From positions 1 to 64,000 of the forward strand of contig QCBG01000007.1 in assembly GCA_003279115.1 (NCBI GenBank): a stretch of DNA of 64,000 nt. The letters run 5' to 3'. A program made the translations under genes and the position numbers. Below the pieces are notes generated by a model that saw nothing but the letters and a program-made list of their open reading frames with translations, searched no databases and was not told the origin of the DNA. Source of the DNA: Prochlorococcus sp. AG-347-E03. GTDB lineage: Bacteria > Cyanobacteriota > Cyanobacteriia > PCC-6307 > Cyanobiaceae. Within the stretch, counting starts at the first letter, position 1, and every line of letters begins with the position of its first letter. Of the stretch, positions 1-10,261 are shown piece by piece.

Positions 1-122
1 TGAATAGTTTTCCAAGGGCTGCTTTCATTCATCTTGACACCTGTAGATGAACAACTGCTTAAAACAAAACAAAGAACTACAGATAAAAGAAGATTAGGAA
101 TACTGGTAAAAAATTTTTTCAT
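1..122 (-). CDS. ycf48: Ycf48-like photosystem II assembly factor (5' part only)
   Basis: The first 40 codons of a gene that runs off the left edge. The reading from the ATG at 122 begins [10 protein letters not shown], continues with a hydrophobic stretch and ends in a lipobox-like LSSC, so the product looks like a lipoprotein exported to the thylakoid lumen. Ycf48/HCF136 is a beta-propeller that binds early D1 intermediates during PSII assembly and repair; the propeller itself is outside the window. The identification rests on the lipobox signal and on the rubredoxin gene only 9 bases upstream on the same strand, a conserved cyanobacterial pair usually followed by psbEFLJ. Confidence 0.75.
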   Translation of the reverse strand, partial: MKKFFTSIPNLLLSVVLCFVLSSCSSTGVKMNESSPWKTI

Positions 123-131
123 TTTATTATA

Positions 132-560
132 TTAATGCAAAGAGTATAAAGAAAGGAACATAGCAGCAGCAAACGCCAAACCTCCAAAAATCAATATATT
201 TTTTTGTCCAGGAGGTAAACTATTAAATCCAAATCCATAAACTAAATTCTCTTCAAATCCACTAGGTTTTGCTCTAGATCCAATATCCTTATAAAAATTT
301 TTACCGGCTCGACAAACAGGGCAAGCAAAAGTATTCCCATCCAACTCTGAAAAAGGAGTATTTTTAGGTATGTTTAATTTTTTATTTCCTTCAGACGGAT
401 CATAAATGTATCCACAACTTCTACATTCGAATCTATTTTGTTCTAAATTAAGGATAGGCTTTTCAACATTTTCTCCTGCAGAGTTTTCAGAAAGGCTTTC
501 TTTCTCAAAGTCTTCAACTATTTTGTTTTCCTCAGAGGCTGGTTGAATGTTTTCACTCAC
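132..560 (-). CDS. rub: Membrane-anchored rubredoxin (RubA type)
   Basis: A 142-residue protein with an acidic, low-complexity N-terminal third (residues 1-43), a rubredoxin domain with the iron-binding CxxC pairs at Cys46/Cys49 and Cys80/Cys83, and one C-terminal membrane helix at about residues 121-139. Family knowledge: the cyanobacterial and plastid RubA proteins are thylakoid-anchored electron carriers needed for photosystem accumulation. It sits 9 bases upstream of ycf48 on the same strand, consistent with cotranscription and a PSII assembly role, and diverges from ndhC across a 77-base gap that must hold both promoters. Confidence 0.93.
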   Translation of the reverse strand: MSENIQPASEENKIVEDFEKESLSENSAGENVEKPILNLEQNRFECRSCGYIYDPSEGNKKLNIPKNTPFSELDGNTFACPVCRAGKNFYKDIGSRAKPSGFEENLVYGFGFNSLPPGQKNILIFGGLAFAAAMFLSLYSLH

Positions 561-637
561 GGTTTATTATTGTTCTTTAAGAACTTTAAAAGATTTTGCT
601 TAATTAAGCGACTTTTATTCAAAATTAATTTTTTAAG

Positions 638-1000
638 ATGTTTTTATTAACTGGCTATGAATATTTTTTAGGTTTCCTTCTCATTGCCGCAGCAGTTCCA
701 ATATTGGCTTTAGTTACTAATCTCATCGTTGCCCCAAAAGGCAGAACAGGTGAAAGAAAACTTACATATGAATCTGGAATGGAGCCTATCGGAGGAGCAT
801 GGATTCAATTCAATATTCGTTATTACATGTTTGCCTTGGTTTTCGTTATATTTGATGTTGAGACAGTATTCCTTTATCCTTGGGCTGTTGCCTTCAATAG
901 ATTAGGCTTATTAGCTTTTATTGAGGCTTTAATCTTCATAGCAATACTTGTTATTGCTTTGGCATACGCATGGAGAAAAGGTGCTTTAGAATGGAGTTAA
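638..1000 (+). CDS. ndhC: NAD(P)H-quinone oxidoreductase subunit 3 (NdhC)
   Basis: A 120-residue membrane protein with three predicted helices and the subunit 3 signature around [12 protein letters not shown] and [11 protein letters not shown]. It is a membrane-arm component of the thylakoid NDH-1 complex, which works in cyclic electron flow and respiration. Length matches the family. It is the first gene of the ndhC-ndhK-ndhJ operon typical of cyanobacteria and plastids, with 4 bases separating it from ndhK. Confidence 0.98.
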   Translation: MFLLTGYEYFLGFLLIAAAVPILALVTNLIVAPKGRTGERKLTYESGMEPIGGAWIQFNIRYYMFALVFVIFDVETVFLYPWAVAFNRLGLLAFIEALIFIAILVIALAYAWRKGALEWS

Positions 1001-1004
1001 AAAA

Positions 1005-1736
1005 TTGAATTCACAATTTTCCCCAAAAGCAATAAGAGAAATTCGAGAAGGGACTTGCAACCCTCTCGGAGCACCCCAAGTTACTACAGATTTAAGCGAA
1101 AACATTATATTGACAAGTTTAGACGATCTTCATAATTGGGCTAGACTAAGCAGTCTATGGCCTCTCTTGTATGGAACAGCTTGTTGTTTTATAGAATTTG
1201 CTGCCTTAATCGGATCTAGATTTGATTTTGATAGATTTGGATTAGTACCTAGAAGCTCGCCAAGGCAAGCTGATTTGCTGATAGTTGCAGGAACAGTAAC
1301 TATGAAGATGGCCCCAGCCCTAGTTAGACTTTATGAACAAATGCCTGAACCAAAATATGTGATAGCCATGGGTGCTTGCACAATCACAGGGGGAATGTTC
1401 AGCGCGGATTCTACAACTGCTGTAAGAGGGGTTGATAAATTAATTCCAGTTGATTTATACCTTCCAGGATGCCCACCAAGACCAGAAGCAATTTTTGATG
1501 CTGTAATTAAATTAAGAAAAAAAGTAGGTAATGAATCAATTTTAGAGCGCACAAAAACAGAGCAAACTCACAGATACATAACTTCTGATCACGAAATGAA
1601 TCTTGTTTTCTCTGAAAATACAGGTAAATATCTAAACAAAACTACATCTAACGTCATCCCATCCTCTCAAAAAGAAAAAATAACTGAATTACCTGAAAAT
1701 ACTAAAACTGAAATTATTGAAACTGAAAAAGATTGA
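1005..1736 (+). CDS. ndhK: NAD(P)H-quinone oxidoreductase subunit K (NdhK)
   Basis: A 243-residue peripheral-arm subunit of NDH-1 carrying the ligands of the N2-type [4Fe-4S] cluster: adjacent Cys60-Cys61 (GTACC), Cys125 (MGACTITGG) and Cys156 (PGCPPRP). The start is a TTG at 1005, four bases after the ndhC stop; no ATG fits as well. The last 60 or so residues form a polar, Lys/Glu/Thr-rich tail beyond the conserved core, which is common in cyanobacterial NdhK. The stop shares one base with the ATG of ndhJ (TGATG). Confidence 0.97.
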   Translation: MNSQFSPKAIREIREGTCNPLGAPQVTTDLSENIILTSLDDLHNWARLSSLWPLLYGTACCFIEFAALIGSRFDFDRFGLVPRSSPRQADLLIVAGTVTMKMAPALVRLYEQMPEPKYVIAMGACTITGGMFSADSTTAVRGVDKLIPVDLYLPGCPPRPEAIFDAVIKLRKKVGNESILERTKTEQTHRYITSDHEMNLVFSENTGKYLNKTTSNVIPSSQKEKITELPENTKTEIIETEKD

Positions 1737-2266
1737 TGGAAAAAGACGACCTATCTCAATCTGATGATTTGTCCATAGAACCAAGTGGATTTGTTAGTCA
1801 AAATTTATCAAAGGATGGTATTCCAAATCAGTCCTTATCTAATGATCACTTAGGTATAGAAAACATCTCTGTGGAACCTAGAAAATTATATCAAGCAGTA
1901 TCGGCATTAAGAAATTATGGTTTCAACTATCTCCAATGTCAAGGAGGCTATGATGAGGGGCCTGGCAAAAATCTTGTAAGTTTCTATCATTTTATAACTG
2001 TCGATGACTTCCAAAAAATTGGAAAGATTAAAGAAGTTAGATTAAAAGTCTTTTTAAAAAGAGATTCGGATTTATCAATTCCTAGTTTGTATAAAATTTT
2101 TAAAGGTAGTGATTGGCAAGAAAGAGAAACATATGACATGTTTGGAATAAATTTTATTGACCATCCAAATCCCAAAAGACTCTTAATGCCTGAAGATTGG
2201 AGAGGTTGGCCATTGCGAAAAGACTATATTCAGCCAGATTTTTACGAACTTCAAGATGCTTATTAG
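1736..2266 (+). CDS. ndhJ: NAD(P)H-quinone oxidoreductase subunit J (NdhJ)
   Basis: About 176 residues, matching the 30-kDa subunit (NuoC-like) of NDH-1. The family signature is visible near the C-terminus as [12 protein letters not shown] followed by [13 protein letters not shown]. The first 45 residues are a variable polar extension. I chose the ATG at 1736, which overlaps the ndhK stop by one base; a TTG one codon earlier is possible. Third gene of the ndhC-K-J operon. Its end overlaps the convergent YvcK-like gene by 4 bases. Confidence 0.97.
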   Translation: MEKDDLSQSDDLSIEPSGFVSQNLSKDGIPNQSLSNDHLGIENISVEPRKLYQAVSALRNYGFNYLQCQGGYDEGPGKNLVSFYHFITVDDFQKIGKIKEVRLKVFLKRDSDLSIPSLYKIFKGSDWQERETYDMFGINFIDHPNPKRLLMPEDWRGWPLRKDYIQPDFYELQDAY

Positions 2267-3648
2267 CTTAATTTCTTTAATTTGCGGTACATAAAAATAA
2301 CTGCCCTTGCCAATTTTCTGGGATCATGTCTTAGGGTAGGTGTGATTCTTTTCGAATACAAAGGTGCTTGCAAAACATAATAACCTTCAGATATTAATTT
2401 TGCTTTATTACATTTGACAGGTTCTGCTCCTCTACTTTTGTAGTAGTCTACTAGCGGAGACTTTTCAAATTGGACCTGAGATAGGATTGCATTAAATATT
2501 CGAGTATTGACTCCAAAATTTGATAGTTGTTTTTCTATTGATTTAATGTGTTGATAAACATCAAGTCCATCTGTTTCACCAGGTTGCGTCATCAAATTAC
2601 TTATATAAATTTTGGGAGCATTACTTTGCAATAAAGCATCTACAATTTCTGGTACCAACAAGTTGGGTAATAGAGAAGTATATAGACTACCTGGGCCAAG
2701 AACAATCAAATCAGCGTCTTTTATGGATTCGAGAGCACTAGGAAGTGCAGAAGGATTTTCTGGAAGGTATCCAATCTTTGAAATTAATTTTTTGGATTTG
2801 CCAATCTTGCTTTCTCCAAAAATTTTTTTACCATCCTCTAATTCAGCCCATAACATAACATCAGTGTTTGTTGCCGGTAAAACTTGACCTTGTACCGCCA
2901 AAACCTTACTAGATGCTTGAACTGCTTTTTCTAAACTACCTGTAATTGTTGTTAAAGCTGACAAGAATAAATTTCCAAAACTATGTCCCTCTAGATCACT
3001 CCCTCCTGAAAATCTATATTGAAATAATCTAGTTAAAGTGGGTTCTTCGTTTGATAAGGCAGCTAAACAATTTCTAATATCTCCTGGAGGTTGCACACCC
3101 AATTGTTTTCTAAGAATTCCACTACTTCCACCATCATCAGATACATTAACAATTGCGGTAATATTACCGCTGTAATTTTTTAAACCTTTCAATAAGGTAG
3201 ATAAGCCTGTGCCTCCCCCAATGGCTACTATGTTAGGTCCTCTATTTAATTTACTTTTAAATCGTAATGCATCAACTAAGAAAGTATTTTTTTCTGGAAC
3301 AAGCGCTTTTTGAATAGAGTTGATACTTCTATTTTGCCCAATACCAATTAATAAAAGTCCCGTGACAAAAATTAATGGACCTAGTATTGAAATAGGCAAG
3401 ACACTAGTTAAACCAGTCATAATTCCAAAAAATATTTCAATAATCCAATATAGTGGCCTTAAATTTGTCCAAATTACAAGGCCTAATAATGAAGTTAAAA
3501 ATCCTATTGCAGACGTAATCAGCCATCTTTTTATAACTAGTCCAGGCAAAAGCCAACTCAAAATTCTTAAAATTTTACTCAAAAGGTTAAAATTAGACTT
3601 TTTAAAATTTTTATAATATCTTCTTATTCTTTTTTTTCGCTTATTCAT
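2263..3648 (-). CDS. YvcK/CofD-like protein with N-terminal membrane segments
   Basis: 461 residues. Residues 1-20 are strongly basic, about 42-105 hold two or three hydrophobic segments, and from about 138 a CofD/YvcK fold begins with a glycine-rich nucleotide-binding loop (GGGTG at about 144-148) and a downstream [10 protein letters not shown] motif, both hallmarks of the family. YvcK proteins bind UDP-sugars and affect carbon flux and cell shape in Bacillus; CofD homologues transfer lactyl phosphate in F420 synthesis. The membrane-anchored form is common in cyanobacteria. F420 synthesis is not suggested by the neighbours, so a YvcK-like regulatory role is more likely. It converges on ndhJ. 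Confidence 0.85.
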   Translation of the reverse strand: MNKRKKRIRRYYKNFKKSNFNLLSKILRILSWLLPGLVIKRWLITSAIGFLTSLLGLVIWTNLRPLYWIIEIFFGIMTGLTSVLPISILGPLIFVTGLLLIGIGQNRSINSIQKALVPEKNTFLVDALRFKSKLNRGPNIVAIGGGTGLSTLLKGLKNYSGNITAIVNVSDDGGSSGILRKQLGVQPPGDIRNCLAALSNEEPTLTRLFQYRFSGGSDLEGHSFGNLFLSALTTITGSLEKAVQASSKVLAVQGQVLPATNTDVMLWAELEDGKKIFGESKIGKSKKLISKIGYLPENPSALPSALESIKDADLIVLGPGSLYTSLLPNLLVPEIVDALLQSNAPKIYISNLMTQPGETDGLDVYQHIKSIEKQLSNFGVNTRIFNAILSQVQFEKSPLVDYYKSRGAEPVKCNKAKLISEGYYVLQAPLYSKRITPTLRHDPRKLARAVIFMYRKLKKLS

Positions 3649-3783
3649 TAAATAGCACCTTAAATTATTTTTCTTAAATTAAATATTTTCATAAATTCAT
3701 TATAAATGAAATTCACACATCCTTTTTTTATTTCTAAAAATAGGCAAAATGTAATAGAAGATGACTTTTCTTTAATATAAGTT

Positions 3784-4569
3784 TTGAAAAAATCACAGTA
3801 TGCTGTTGAAACTAAAAACCTCTCGATAGGCTGGGGGGGGGTTAATGTACTTAATCAACTAAATTTTGAACTTTATAGTGGAGAGAAGTTAGCGATAGTT
3901 GGTCCCTCAGGTTCAGGGAAATCAACTATTTTAAAAATATTAGCGGGGCTAATTTTACCTACTAAAGGAGAATTTAGTATATTTGGTGAAAAACAAACAT
4001 ATTTAAGACTTGATCAAAATAATCCTCCTGATGTAAGGCTGGTTTTTCAGAATCCAGCATTATTAGGATCTTTAACTATTGAAGAAAATGTTGGTTTTCT
4101 CCTTAAAAGAAATAAAAATATATCTAAAAAATTAATTCATGAAATAGTTAATGGATGTTTAGCTGAGGTAGGTTTATTTAATGTTAATAATAAACTTCCA
4201 AATGAATTAAGTGGAGGAATGCAAAAAAGAGTTAGTTTTGCTAGAGCCTTAATTAGAGATCAAACTCTTAATACAATGACTAAACCTTTATTACTTTTTG
4301 ACGAACCGACTGCAGGTCTTGATCCAATTGCCTCATCAAGAATTGAAGATTTAATTAATAAAACAAATGAAAAAGCCAACGGATCATCTATTGTAGTTAG
4401 CCATGTTCTTAGTACTATAGAGAGGACTTCAGATAAAGTTTTAATGCTTTACGGAGGCAAATTTAGATGGTCAGGTTCTATTGATGAATTCAAAAAAAGT
4501 AATGATCCTTATGTATTTCAATTTAGAAATGGGAAACTTGATGGTCCAATGCAACCCAAAGACATTTAA
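3784..4569 (+). CDS. ABC transporter ATPase, MlaF/TGD3-like
   Basis: 261 residues with Walker A GPSGSGKST (40-48), signature LSGGMQKR (142-149) and Walker B LLLFDEP (169-175). The MlaF/TGD3 assignment rests mainly on the next gene, an MCE-domain protein 5 bases downstream; such pairs move phospholipids or phosphatidic acid between membranes. The permease (MlaE/TGD1) is not adjacent. The start is a TTG at 3784. Codons 17-20 lie in a run of nine G bases (3833-3841), remarkable in this AT-rich DNA and a possible slippage site; the frame is open as given. Confidence 0.88.
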   Translation: MKKSQYAVETKNLSIGWGGVNVLNQLNFELYSGEKLAIVGPSGSGKSTILKILAGLILPTKGEFSIFGEKQTYLRLDQNNPPDVRLVFQNPALLGSLTIEENVGFLLKRNKNISKKLIHEIVNGCLAEVGLFNVNNKLPNELSGGMQKRVSFARALIRDQTLNTMTKPLLLFDEPTAGLDPIASSRIEDLINKTNEKANGSSIVVSHVLSTIERTSDKVLMLYGGKFRWSGSIDEFKKSNDPYVFQFRNGKLDGPMQPKDI

Positions 4570-4574
4570 AAATT

Positions 4575-5420
4575 ATGCGTAGAAGCTTACGAGATTCAAT
4601 AGTTGGATTCTCCTTGTTAGGAGGAATTTTAATATTCACATTTTTTTCTTTTTGGCTGAGAGGGGTAAAATTATCCTCAAAGAATTGGCATCTCTTTGCT
4701 GAATTTAATAACGCAAGCGGCTTATCAAAAAAATCTCCAGTTACTTATAGAGGAATTTTAGTAGGGTCAATTGAAGATATCTTGTTCACAAATGAATCAA
4801 TTAAAGCAAAAATAGTTTTAAATAATCCTGAAATTATTCTTCCAAGGCCGGCATTTGCAAGAGTAGTCACGAATTCTTTTCTTGGAGGAGATGTGCAAGT
4901 CGCTTTAGAAGCTAGCGAAAAAACAATTCCTAAAAATATTGAAAAACCTACATCAGAAAAATGCGATACCAAATTAATTATTTGTCAGGGAGACACTATC
5001 ACAGGGAAACAATTATCAAGTCTCTCAAATATAACTAATAAAATAAGCCAAATTTTAAAAGAAACAAATCAAGAAAATTTAATTGAGAACATAGTTAATT
5101 CAATTGACCAGTTTGATAGAACACAAGAAAACCTTGATGAATTAATTTACTTATCGAGACAAGAAATAGTAAGAATTGAACCTCTAATAACAGAAATCAC
5201 AACCGCTGCTAACCATTTAAACAATATATTATCTACTATCGATGACAAAGAAACTCTTAATGATATTAAATTGACAATAAAAGCTTCAAAATCCATATCC
5301 AGCAAAATAGATGATATGAGTGATGACTTTGAAAAATTAACGAAAGATAAAGAATTAACTAAATCTATAAGAGATTTAACGATTGGACTTTCAAAATTTC
5401 TTAACGAAATTTATCCATAA
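4575..5420 (+). CDS. MCE-domain protein, MlaD/TGD2-like lipid-binding subunit
   Basis: 281 residues: a short N-terminus, one membrane helix at about residues 11-29, an MCE/MlaD domain at about 37-115 (FNNASGLSKKSPVTYRGI is typical), then a long helical, coiled-coil-like C-terminal part. MCE proteins form hexameric rings or tubes that conduct lipids across the periplasm. It follows the ATPase gene by 5 bases, so the two form an operon for inter-membrane lipid transport. The end is 7 bases from the stop of convergent chlD. Confidence 0.88.
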   Translation: MRRSLRDSIVGFSLLGGILIFTFFSFWLRGVKLSSKNWHLFAEFNNASGLSKKSPVTYRGILVGSIEDILFTNESIKAKIVLNNPEIILPRPAFARVVTNSFLGGDVQVALEASEKTIPKNIEKPTSEKCDTKLIICQGDTITGKQLSSLSNITNKISQILKETNQENLIENIVNSIDQFDRTQENLDELIYLSRQEIVRIEPLITEITTAANHLNNILSTIDDKETLNDIKLTIKASKSISSKIDDMSDDFEKLTKDKELTKSIRDLTIGLSKFLNEIYP

Positions 5421-5427
5421 GCAATAT

Positions 5428-7557
5428 TTAGAATTCATTGATAGCATTTAAAGCCATAGCTGCTATTGCTTTATCTGTAGCTTTTGGCAATTGAACGTAT
5501 TTCCCTTGAGCAGCCTCTGCTAATTCTTTTCCAAATCCACTTGCAATAAACTTTCTCTCTGTATCAATTATTAAGAGTTTAATTCCAAGCATGGGATATT
5601 TTGCAGCGATATCTAAAACCTCCTGTTTTAAATTGACATTTTCATTTTCGTTATCTTTTCCCTCAACCTCATTTTGTCCTAGAGATAAGCCTAATGGTAC
5701 ATTTCCTCGGCCATCAGTGATCCCTACAACAATAACTTGACCTATATCTCCTGTTGAAAGAGCATTTTTTGCTACTTTTGCTGATTGTGTTAGTCCATGA
5801 GCCAAAGGAGATCCTCCACCACAAGGCATTGTTTCCAACCTTCTTTTTGCTGCAGTTATTGATCTTGTTGGAGGTAAAAGCACTTCGGCCTGATTACCTC
5901 TAAAAGGAATAAGAGCTACTTCATCTCTATTCTCATATGCTTCTGTTAAAAGTCTTATTACAGCGCCTTTGGCACTTTGCATTCTATTTAAAGCCATAGA
6001 GCCACTAGCATCAACCAGAAAAATTACTAAAGCCCCCGCCTTTTTTTGTAGAAGCTTTGCCCTAAAATCATTTTCTTCAATAATTATTGATTTATTAGGG
6101 TTCCTTAATCTTCTCGATTTTTGGTAAGGAGCAGCAGCTCGAAGGGTAGCATCTACAGCAATTCTTTTTACTTTACCTTTTGGAATAATAGGTTTTACAT
6201 ATCTCCCTCTACTGTCACTAAATATGACTGATCTACTCCCGCTGTTCCCTGCTTTAGCTTTAGCTGATGAAAAAAGCAATAAATCTGGATCAACCATACA
6301 TGCCTCAGGGTCTAATATGAATTCTTCAGGTATTTCGGGAGTAGATTCTTCTTCTCCATCAGAATTATCTTCCTCTTGCTCTTGATTATCATCATTTTCA
6401 TTAGACTCAGGTTCAGACTCTTCATTGTTTGATTGAGGTGGGGGTGGGGGACTCTGATCCTCTGGAGGGGGTGGTTGAATATCATCATCTTCAGGCGGTA
6501 TCTGCATTGCTCGTGGAAGAATAACTAACCTTACTGCGACTTTTAGGTCTTCAGAATTTACATTCTCATCGCCTCGCAGAGCTGCATTAGCCTTTGCTAC
6601 TTTTACTGCAAATAATTCCGACCTATGCCCTTCTACTCCTCCTCTAAGAGCTTCATTTACTAAATAGGTTATTTGCTCTTTTGTTATCTTGACATCCTTT
6701 AACCATTGCCTTGCCAAAATTAATTGAGTGGATAAATTATCAGATTCTTCAGACCATTTTTCTGAAAATTTAATATTATTTTCTGCATGCGATAAAACAG
6801 ATTTTGTAATTTCAACTCTTTGAGAATATTCAATAGATTGATCTGCGGAAAGCACAATAGCAAAACGATCTAAAACATGATCTCTTAGAGCACCTTCTTC
6901 AGGATTATAAGTTGCTATTAAAAGTGACTTACAAGGATGAGAAAGGCTTAAACCATCTCTTTCGATATTATTTTTCTCTCTTCCTGTGGCTTCAAGAATT
7001 AAATTTACGATGCCATCATCCAATAAATTTATATCGTCTACATAAAGAACACCTCTATGAGCCTCTGCTAAAATTCCAGGTTGAAAAACTTGTTCCCCTG
7101 TGCTTAATGACGCAGCGACGTCAATTGATCCAATAAGCCTGTCTTCAGTTATGCCAATGGGAACTTGAATAAATGGCGCCTCTCTTACTTTTTTCGGAAT
7201 TTCTTCCATTTGATTCAAATAATCACTTCCAATTACCTCCTCCAACAATTTATTAGTACTAATATCCCATTCCTCTGGTTTGTCTGGATCAAGGTTCCTA
7301 CCAATAGGTCTTAATGAAGTATTATTATTTCTCTTAATTAACTTTTCCACTATTGATTCATTATCTAATACCTCTATTGGAGGGAGTAACGTGTGCAAAC
7401 CCCTTGCTAATACTGACTTCCCAGTACCTCTTCCACCAGCAATAATCACTCCTCCTAAACTGGGATCAACTGCTGCCAAAAGCAAAGATAACTTCAATAA
7501 ACTATGACCTGTAATTGCCGCCAAAGGGAAAGCTCTAAAAGAATCCTTTGACTTCAT
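5428..7557 (-). CDS. chlD: Magnesium-protoporphyrin chelatase subunit ChlD
   Basis: An AAA+ domain at the N-terminus (GGRGTGKS and LYVDDINLL), a linker with several proline runs followed by a very acidic Glu/Asp/Asn stretch, and a C-terminal von Willebrand A domain with the MIDAS motif DASGSMA. ChlD works with ChlI and ChlH to insert Mg into protoporphyrin IX, the first committed step of chlorophyll synthesis. The frame extends to a GTG at 7605, but the ATG at 7557 places the start just before the conserved FPLAAITGH and leaves room for a divergent promoter toward folK, so I prefer it. Confidence 0.96.
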   Translation of the reverse strand: MKSKDSFRAFPLAAITGHSLLKLSLLLAAVDPSLGGVIIAGGRGTGKSVLARGLHTLLPPIEVLDNESIVEKLIKRNNNTSLRPIGRNLDPDKPEEWDISTNKLLEEVIGSDYLNQMEEIPKKVREAPFIQVPIGITEDRLIGSIDVAASLSTGEQVFQPGILAEAHRGVLYVDDINLLDDGIVNLILEATGREKNNIERDGLSLSHPCKSLLIATYNPEEGALRDHVLDRFAIVLSADQSIEYSQRVEITKSVLSHAENNIKFSEKWSEESDNLSTQLILARQWLKDVKITKEQITYLVNEALRGGVEGHRSELFAVKVAKANAALRGDENVNSEDLKVAVRLVILPRAMQIPPEDDDIQPPPPEDQSPPPPPQSNNEESEPESNENDDNQEQEEDNSDGEEESTPEIPEEFILDPEACMVDPDLLLFSSAKAKAGNSGSRSVIFSDSRGRYVKPIIPKGKVKRIAVDATLRAAAPYQKSRRLRNPNKSIIIEENDFRAKLLQKKAGALVIFLVDASGSMALNRMQSAKGAVIRLLTEAYENRDEVALIPFRGNQAEVLLPPTRSITAAKRRLETMPCGGGSPLAHGLTQSAKVAKNALSTGDIGQVIVVGITDGRGNVPLGLSLGQNEVEGKDNENENVNLKQEVLDIAAKYPMLGIKLLIIDTERKFIASGFGKELAEAAQGKYVQLPKATDKAIAAMALNAINEF

Positions 7558-7641
7558 TAAATCTTTTATTTCTCCTTTTTCTTGTAACTCAGGGTTCAAA
7601 ATCACTTTAAAAATGTCTGATATAGAATTTATCCAATAACT

Positions 7642-8220
7642 TTGTTTTTTGTAGTGGAATTATCAAATCTTAATATCAAAAATGGACTATGTATATCCCT
7701 CGGAGCAAATATTGATAGTAAATTCGGAAGCCCTCTTGAGTCACTATTAATGTGCAAACCAAAAATAGAAGAAATAATAAATGAATGGGGAGATAATTCC
7801 AATAAACAAAAAGAAGAGGAAACCAAATTTCATGCAAACTTTTTTTGGTCTTCAATTTATGAGACATTACCTCATGGAGTTGAAAATGAGCAGCCAAATT
7901 ATTTAAATACTTTATTACTTATAAAAAGTAATTCTTTTCCAAAACCATCAAATAAAAAAGCGAAATTACTTTTAAAAGAGCTAAAAAACTTGGAGAGATT
8001 TTTCGGAAGAGAAAAGACGCCAAAGGGGAAGAAATGGTTATCAAGATGTCTCGATTTAGATATTCTTTGGTGGGAAGATTTTCATACTTTTGACGAGGAA
8101 TTAACATTGCCTCACCCTAGATTCATGAATCGGAATTTCGTTATTACGCCACTATCTGAAATCTTAAGTAGAAGCCAAAAAATCAAAAAGTTTGACGACT
8201 CAAAGTGGTCTATTAAATGA
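7642..8220 (+). CDS. folK: 2-amino-4-hydroxy-6-hydroxymethyldihydropteridine pyrophosphokinase
   Basis: 192 residues of the HPPK family, which pyrophosphorylates the pterin alcohol in folate synthesis. Recognisable parts are the opening CISLGANID, the [12 protein letters not shown] loop, the metal-binding LDLDILWW and the [12 protein letters not shown] segment. The first possible start is a TTG at 7642; a GTG at 7654 would give a protein four residues shorter and fits the family equally well. Divergent from chlD, no other folate gene nearby. Confidence 0.92.
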   Translation: MFFVVELSNLNIKNGLCISLGANIDSKFGSPLESLLMCKPKIEEIINEWGDNSNKQKEEETKFHANFFWSSIYETLPHGVENEQPNYLNTLLLIKSNSFPKPSNKKAKLLLKELKNLERFFGREKTPKGKKWLSRCLDLDILWWEDFHTFDEELTLPHPRFMNRNFVITPLSEILSRSQKIKKFDDSKWSIK

Positions 8221-8267
8221 TTTACAAAACAAAAAAATAACTGTTAGGCTATTTTTATTTACAAATT

Positions 8268-8831
8268 ATGGGTAACAAAAACCTTATTAAAAGATCCATT
8301 TTTAAAGAAAAAATATCTGAGTTAAAGTCAAAAAAATTTAGTTTCGAAATTAATAGAATTGAGCTTCCAAATGGACATGAAGGTGAATATGGATACATTA
8401 AGCATCCTGGCGCAGCATTAGCCGTGCCGATCACAAAAGAGAATAAAGTTATCATTCTTAGACAATATAGATTTGCTGTTTCGAGATATTTATTAGAATT
8501 TCCAGCAGGTACATTAGAAATAGGTGAAACACCTATTAATTCAATTCAAAGAGAGATACAAGAAGAAACTGGATTCAGTGCAAAAAAATGGGATGAGTTA
8601 GGAACACTTGTTCCTGCGCCTGGTTATGCAGATGAAGAAATTTCTTTATTTTTAGCGCGTGATTTGAGCAAACTAAATTCGGAGGTTAAAGGAGATTTAG
8701 ATGAAGATATAGAAGTATTAATTTTAGATCCAAACAAACTAGATAACCTTATCTCTAGTGGGGATGAAATACTTGACGCAAAAACAGTGACAGCTTGGTT
8801 TAGAGCTAAACAATTTTTGGATAAATTATGA
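8268..8831 (+). CDS. Nudix hydrolase, ADP-ribose pyrophosphatase-like
   Basis: 187 residues with a perfect Nudix box at residues 81-103: G, five residues, E, seven residues, REIQEETGF. The preceding HPGAALAVPI and RQYRFAV segments resemble NudF/ADP-ribose pyrophosphatases, which cleave ADP-ribose to AMP and ribose 5-phosphate. The substrate cannot be fixed from sequence. Its stop overlaps the ATG of the photolyase gene by 4 bases, so the two are translationally coupled; a link between nucleotide clean-up and DNA repair is plausible but only inferred. Confidence 0.88.
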   Translation: MGNKNLIKRSIFKEKISELKSKKFSFEINRIELPNGHEGEYGYIKHPGAALAVPITKENKVIILRQYRFAVSRYLLEFPAGTLEIGETPINSIQREIQEETGFSAKKWDELGTLVPAPGYADEEISLFLARDLSKLNSEVKGDLDEDIEVLILDPNKLDNLISSGDEILDAKTVTAWFRAKQFLDKL

Positions 8832-10261
8832 ATAAACCTAGAATACTTTTTTGGCATAGAAAGGATTTAAGAATATTTGATAATCAAGCTTTAATCAAAG
8901 CATTTTCATTATCAAATGCTATTACTTCAACTTATATATTTGACAAAAATTACCCACACGATTTCAATGCAAATTCAAGAGCTTGGTTTCTAGGAAATTC
9001 ACTTCAAGAATTAGGAAATAATTGGAAAAAAATGGGCAGCAGGCTTGTTATTGGAGAAGGAGATCCAGTATTAATAATTCCTCAATTAGCAAAGACAATA
9101 GATGCTAAATTTATTTTTTGGAATAGATCAATTGAACCTTATGAGATTAATCGCGATTTACGAATAAAAAAAATTTTAAAAGAACAAAATATTCAAATTA
9201 TTGAAACTTGGGACCACTTATTAGTAGAACCTTCAAAAATATTTTCAGGGAATAATAATCCTTATTCAGTTTATGGACCTTTTTATAAAAACCTTAAATT
9301 GAAAATGAATTTATTAGGTTCATATGAACAAGATAAAATTGGTTTCCAGTTTAAAGATATAGATAATAAACTCAAAGATAAGACAATAAATTCATCTGAT
9401 TCGGTTCTAGAGAAATTTATCAAAAATATCAAATTTCCTGGTTCGAATATTTGTCCATGTAGACCTGGAGAAAATGCTTCAGAAACATTATTAGAAAAAT
9501 TCATTAACGAAAAAAAAATATATTCTTATAATTCCGCGCGAGATTTTCCTTCACATAATGGGACATCTTTTCTAAGTGCATCTCTCAGATTCGGCACCAT
9601 CAGCATTAGAAAAGTTTGGAACGCCACATTAAATTTAAATTCAGATTTTACAAATAAAGGAAATTACCTATCAATTGAAACTTGGCAAAAAGAACTTGTT
9701 TGGCGTGAATTTTATCAACATTGCTTATTCCATTTCCCAGAGCTAGAAAAAGGTCCCTATAGAAAAAAATGGGATCACTTTCCATGGCAAAACAATAATG
9801 AATGGTTTCAGCATTGGAGCAACGGAGAGACAGGAGTACCTATAGTTGATGCTGCAATGCGTCAACTAAATAGTACTGGATGGATGCATAACAGATGTAG
9901 AATGATAGTCGCTTCATTTCTTGTAAAAGATCTTATATGCAATTGGCAAATGGGCGAGAAAAAATTTATGGAGACTTTAGTTGATGGAGACTTAGCTGCA
10001 AATAATGGGGGATGGCAGTGGAGTGCCAGTAGCGGTATGGATCCAAAACCACTTAGAATTTTTAATCCATATACCCAAGCAAAAAAATTTGATCCTATTT
10101 GCGAATATATAAAATATTGGATTCCTGAATTATCTAAAGTGTCAAATCCAGAATTATTAAATGGGGAGATATCTAATTTAGAAAAAAATAATTATTCAAG
10201 CCCTATTGTCAATCACAACATACAACAAAGATTATTTAAATCACTTTATGCTGAAATTTGA
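8828..10261 (+). CDS. phr: Deoxyribodipyrimidine photolyase
   Basis: 477 residues. The N-terminal photolyase alpha/beta domain opens with WHRKDLRIFDNQAL and binds the antenna cofactor; the C-terminal FAD domain shows WREFYQH, the TGVPIVDAAMRQL and TGWMHNRCRMIVASF segments and DLAANNGGWQW, all diagnostic of light-dependent CPD repair enzymes. Length matches class I photolyases. It protects surface-living cells from UV damage. Coupled to the Nudix gene upstream; its 3' end overlaps the convergent aminotransferase gene by 16 bases. Confidence 0.95.
   Translation: MNKPRILFWHRKDLRIFDNQALIKAFSLSNAITSTYIFDKNYPHDFNANSRAWFLGNSLQELGNNWKKMGSRLVIGEGDPVLIIPQLAKTIDAKFIFWNRSIEPYEINRDLRIKKILKEQNIQIIETWDHLLVEPSKIFSGNNNPYSVYGPFYKNLKLKMNLLGSYEQDKIGFQFKDIDNKLKDKTINSSDSVLEKFIKNIKFPGSNICPCRPGENASETLLEKFINEKKIYSYNSARDFPSHNGTSFLSASLRFGTISIRKVWNATLNLNSDFTNKGNYLSIETWQKELVWREFYQHCLFHFPELEKGPYRKKWDHFPWQNNNEWFQHWSNGETGVPIVDAAMRQLNSTGWMHNRCRMIVASFLVKDLICNWQMGEKKFMETLVDGDLAANNGGWQWSASSGMDPKPLRIFNPYTQAKKFDPICEYIKYWIPELSKVSNPELLNGEISNLEKNNYSSPIVNHNIQQRLFKSLYAEI

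Noticed and set aside
1331..1552. Minus-strand frames within ndhK and many other genes
   Set aside because: Shadows of well-identified genes on the other strand.
8231..8256. A/T-only hairpin after folK as a terminator
   Set aside because: The stem is only A-T pairs and the loop is long, so stability is too low to call.
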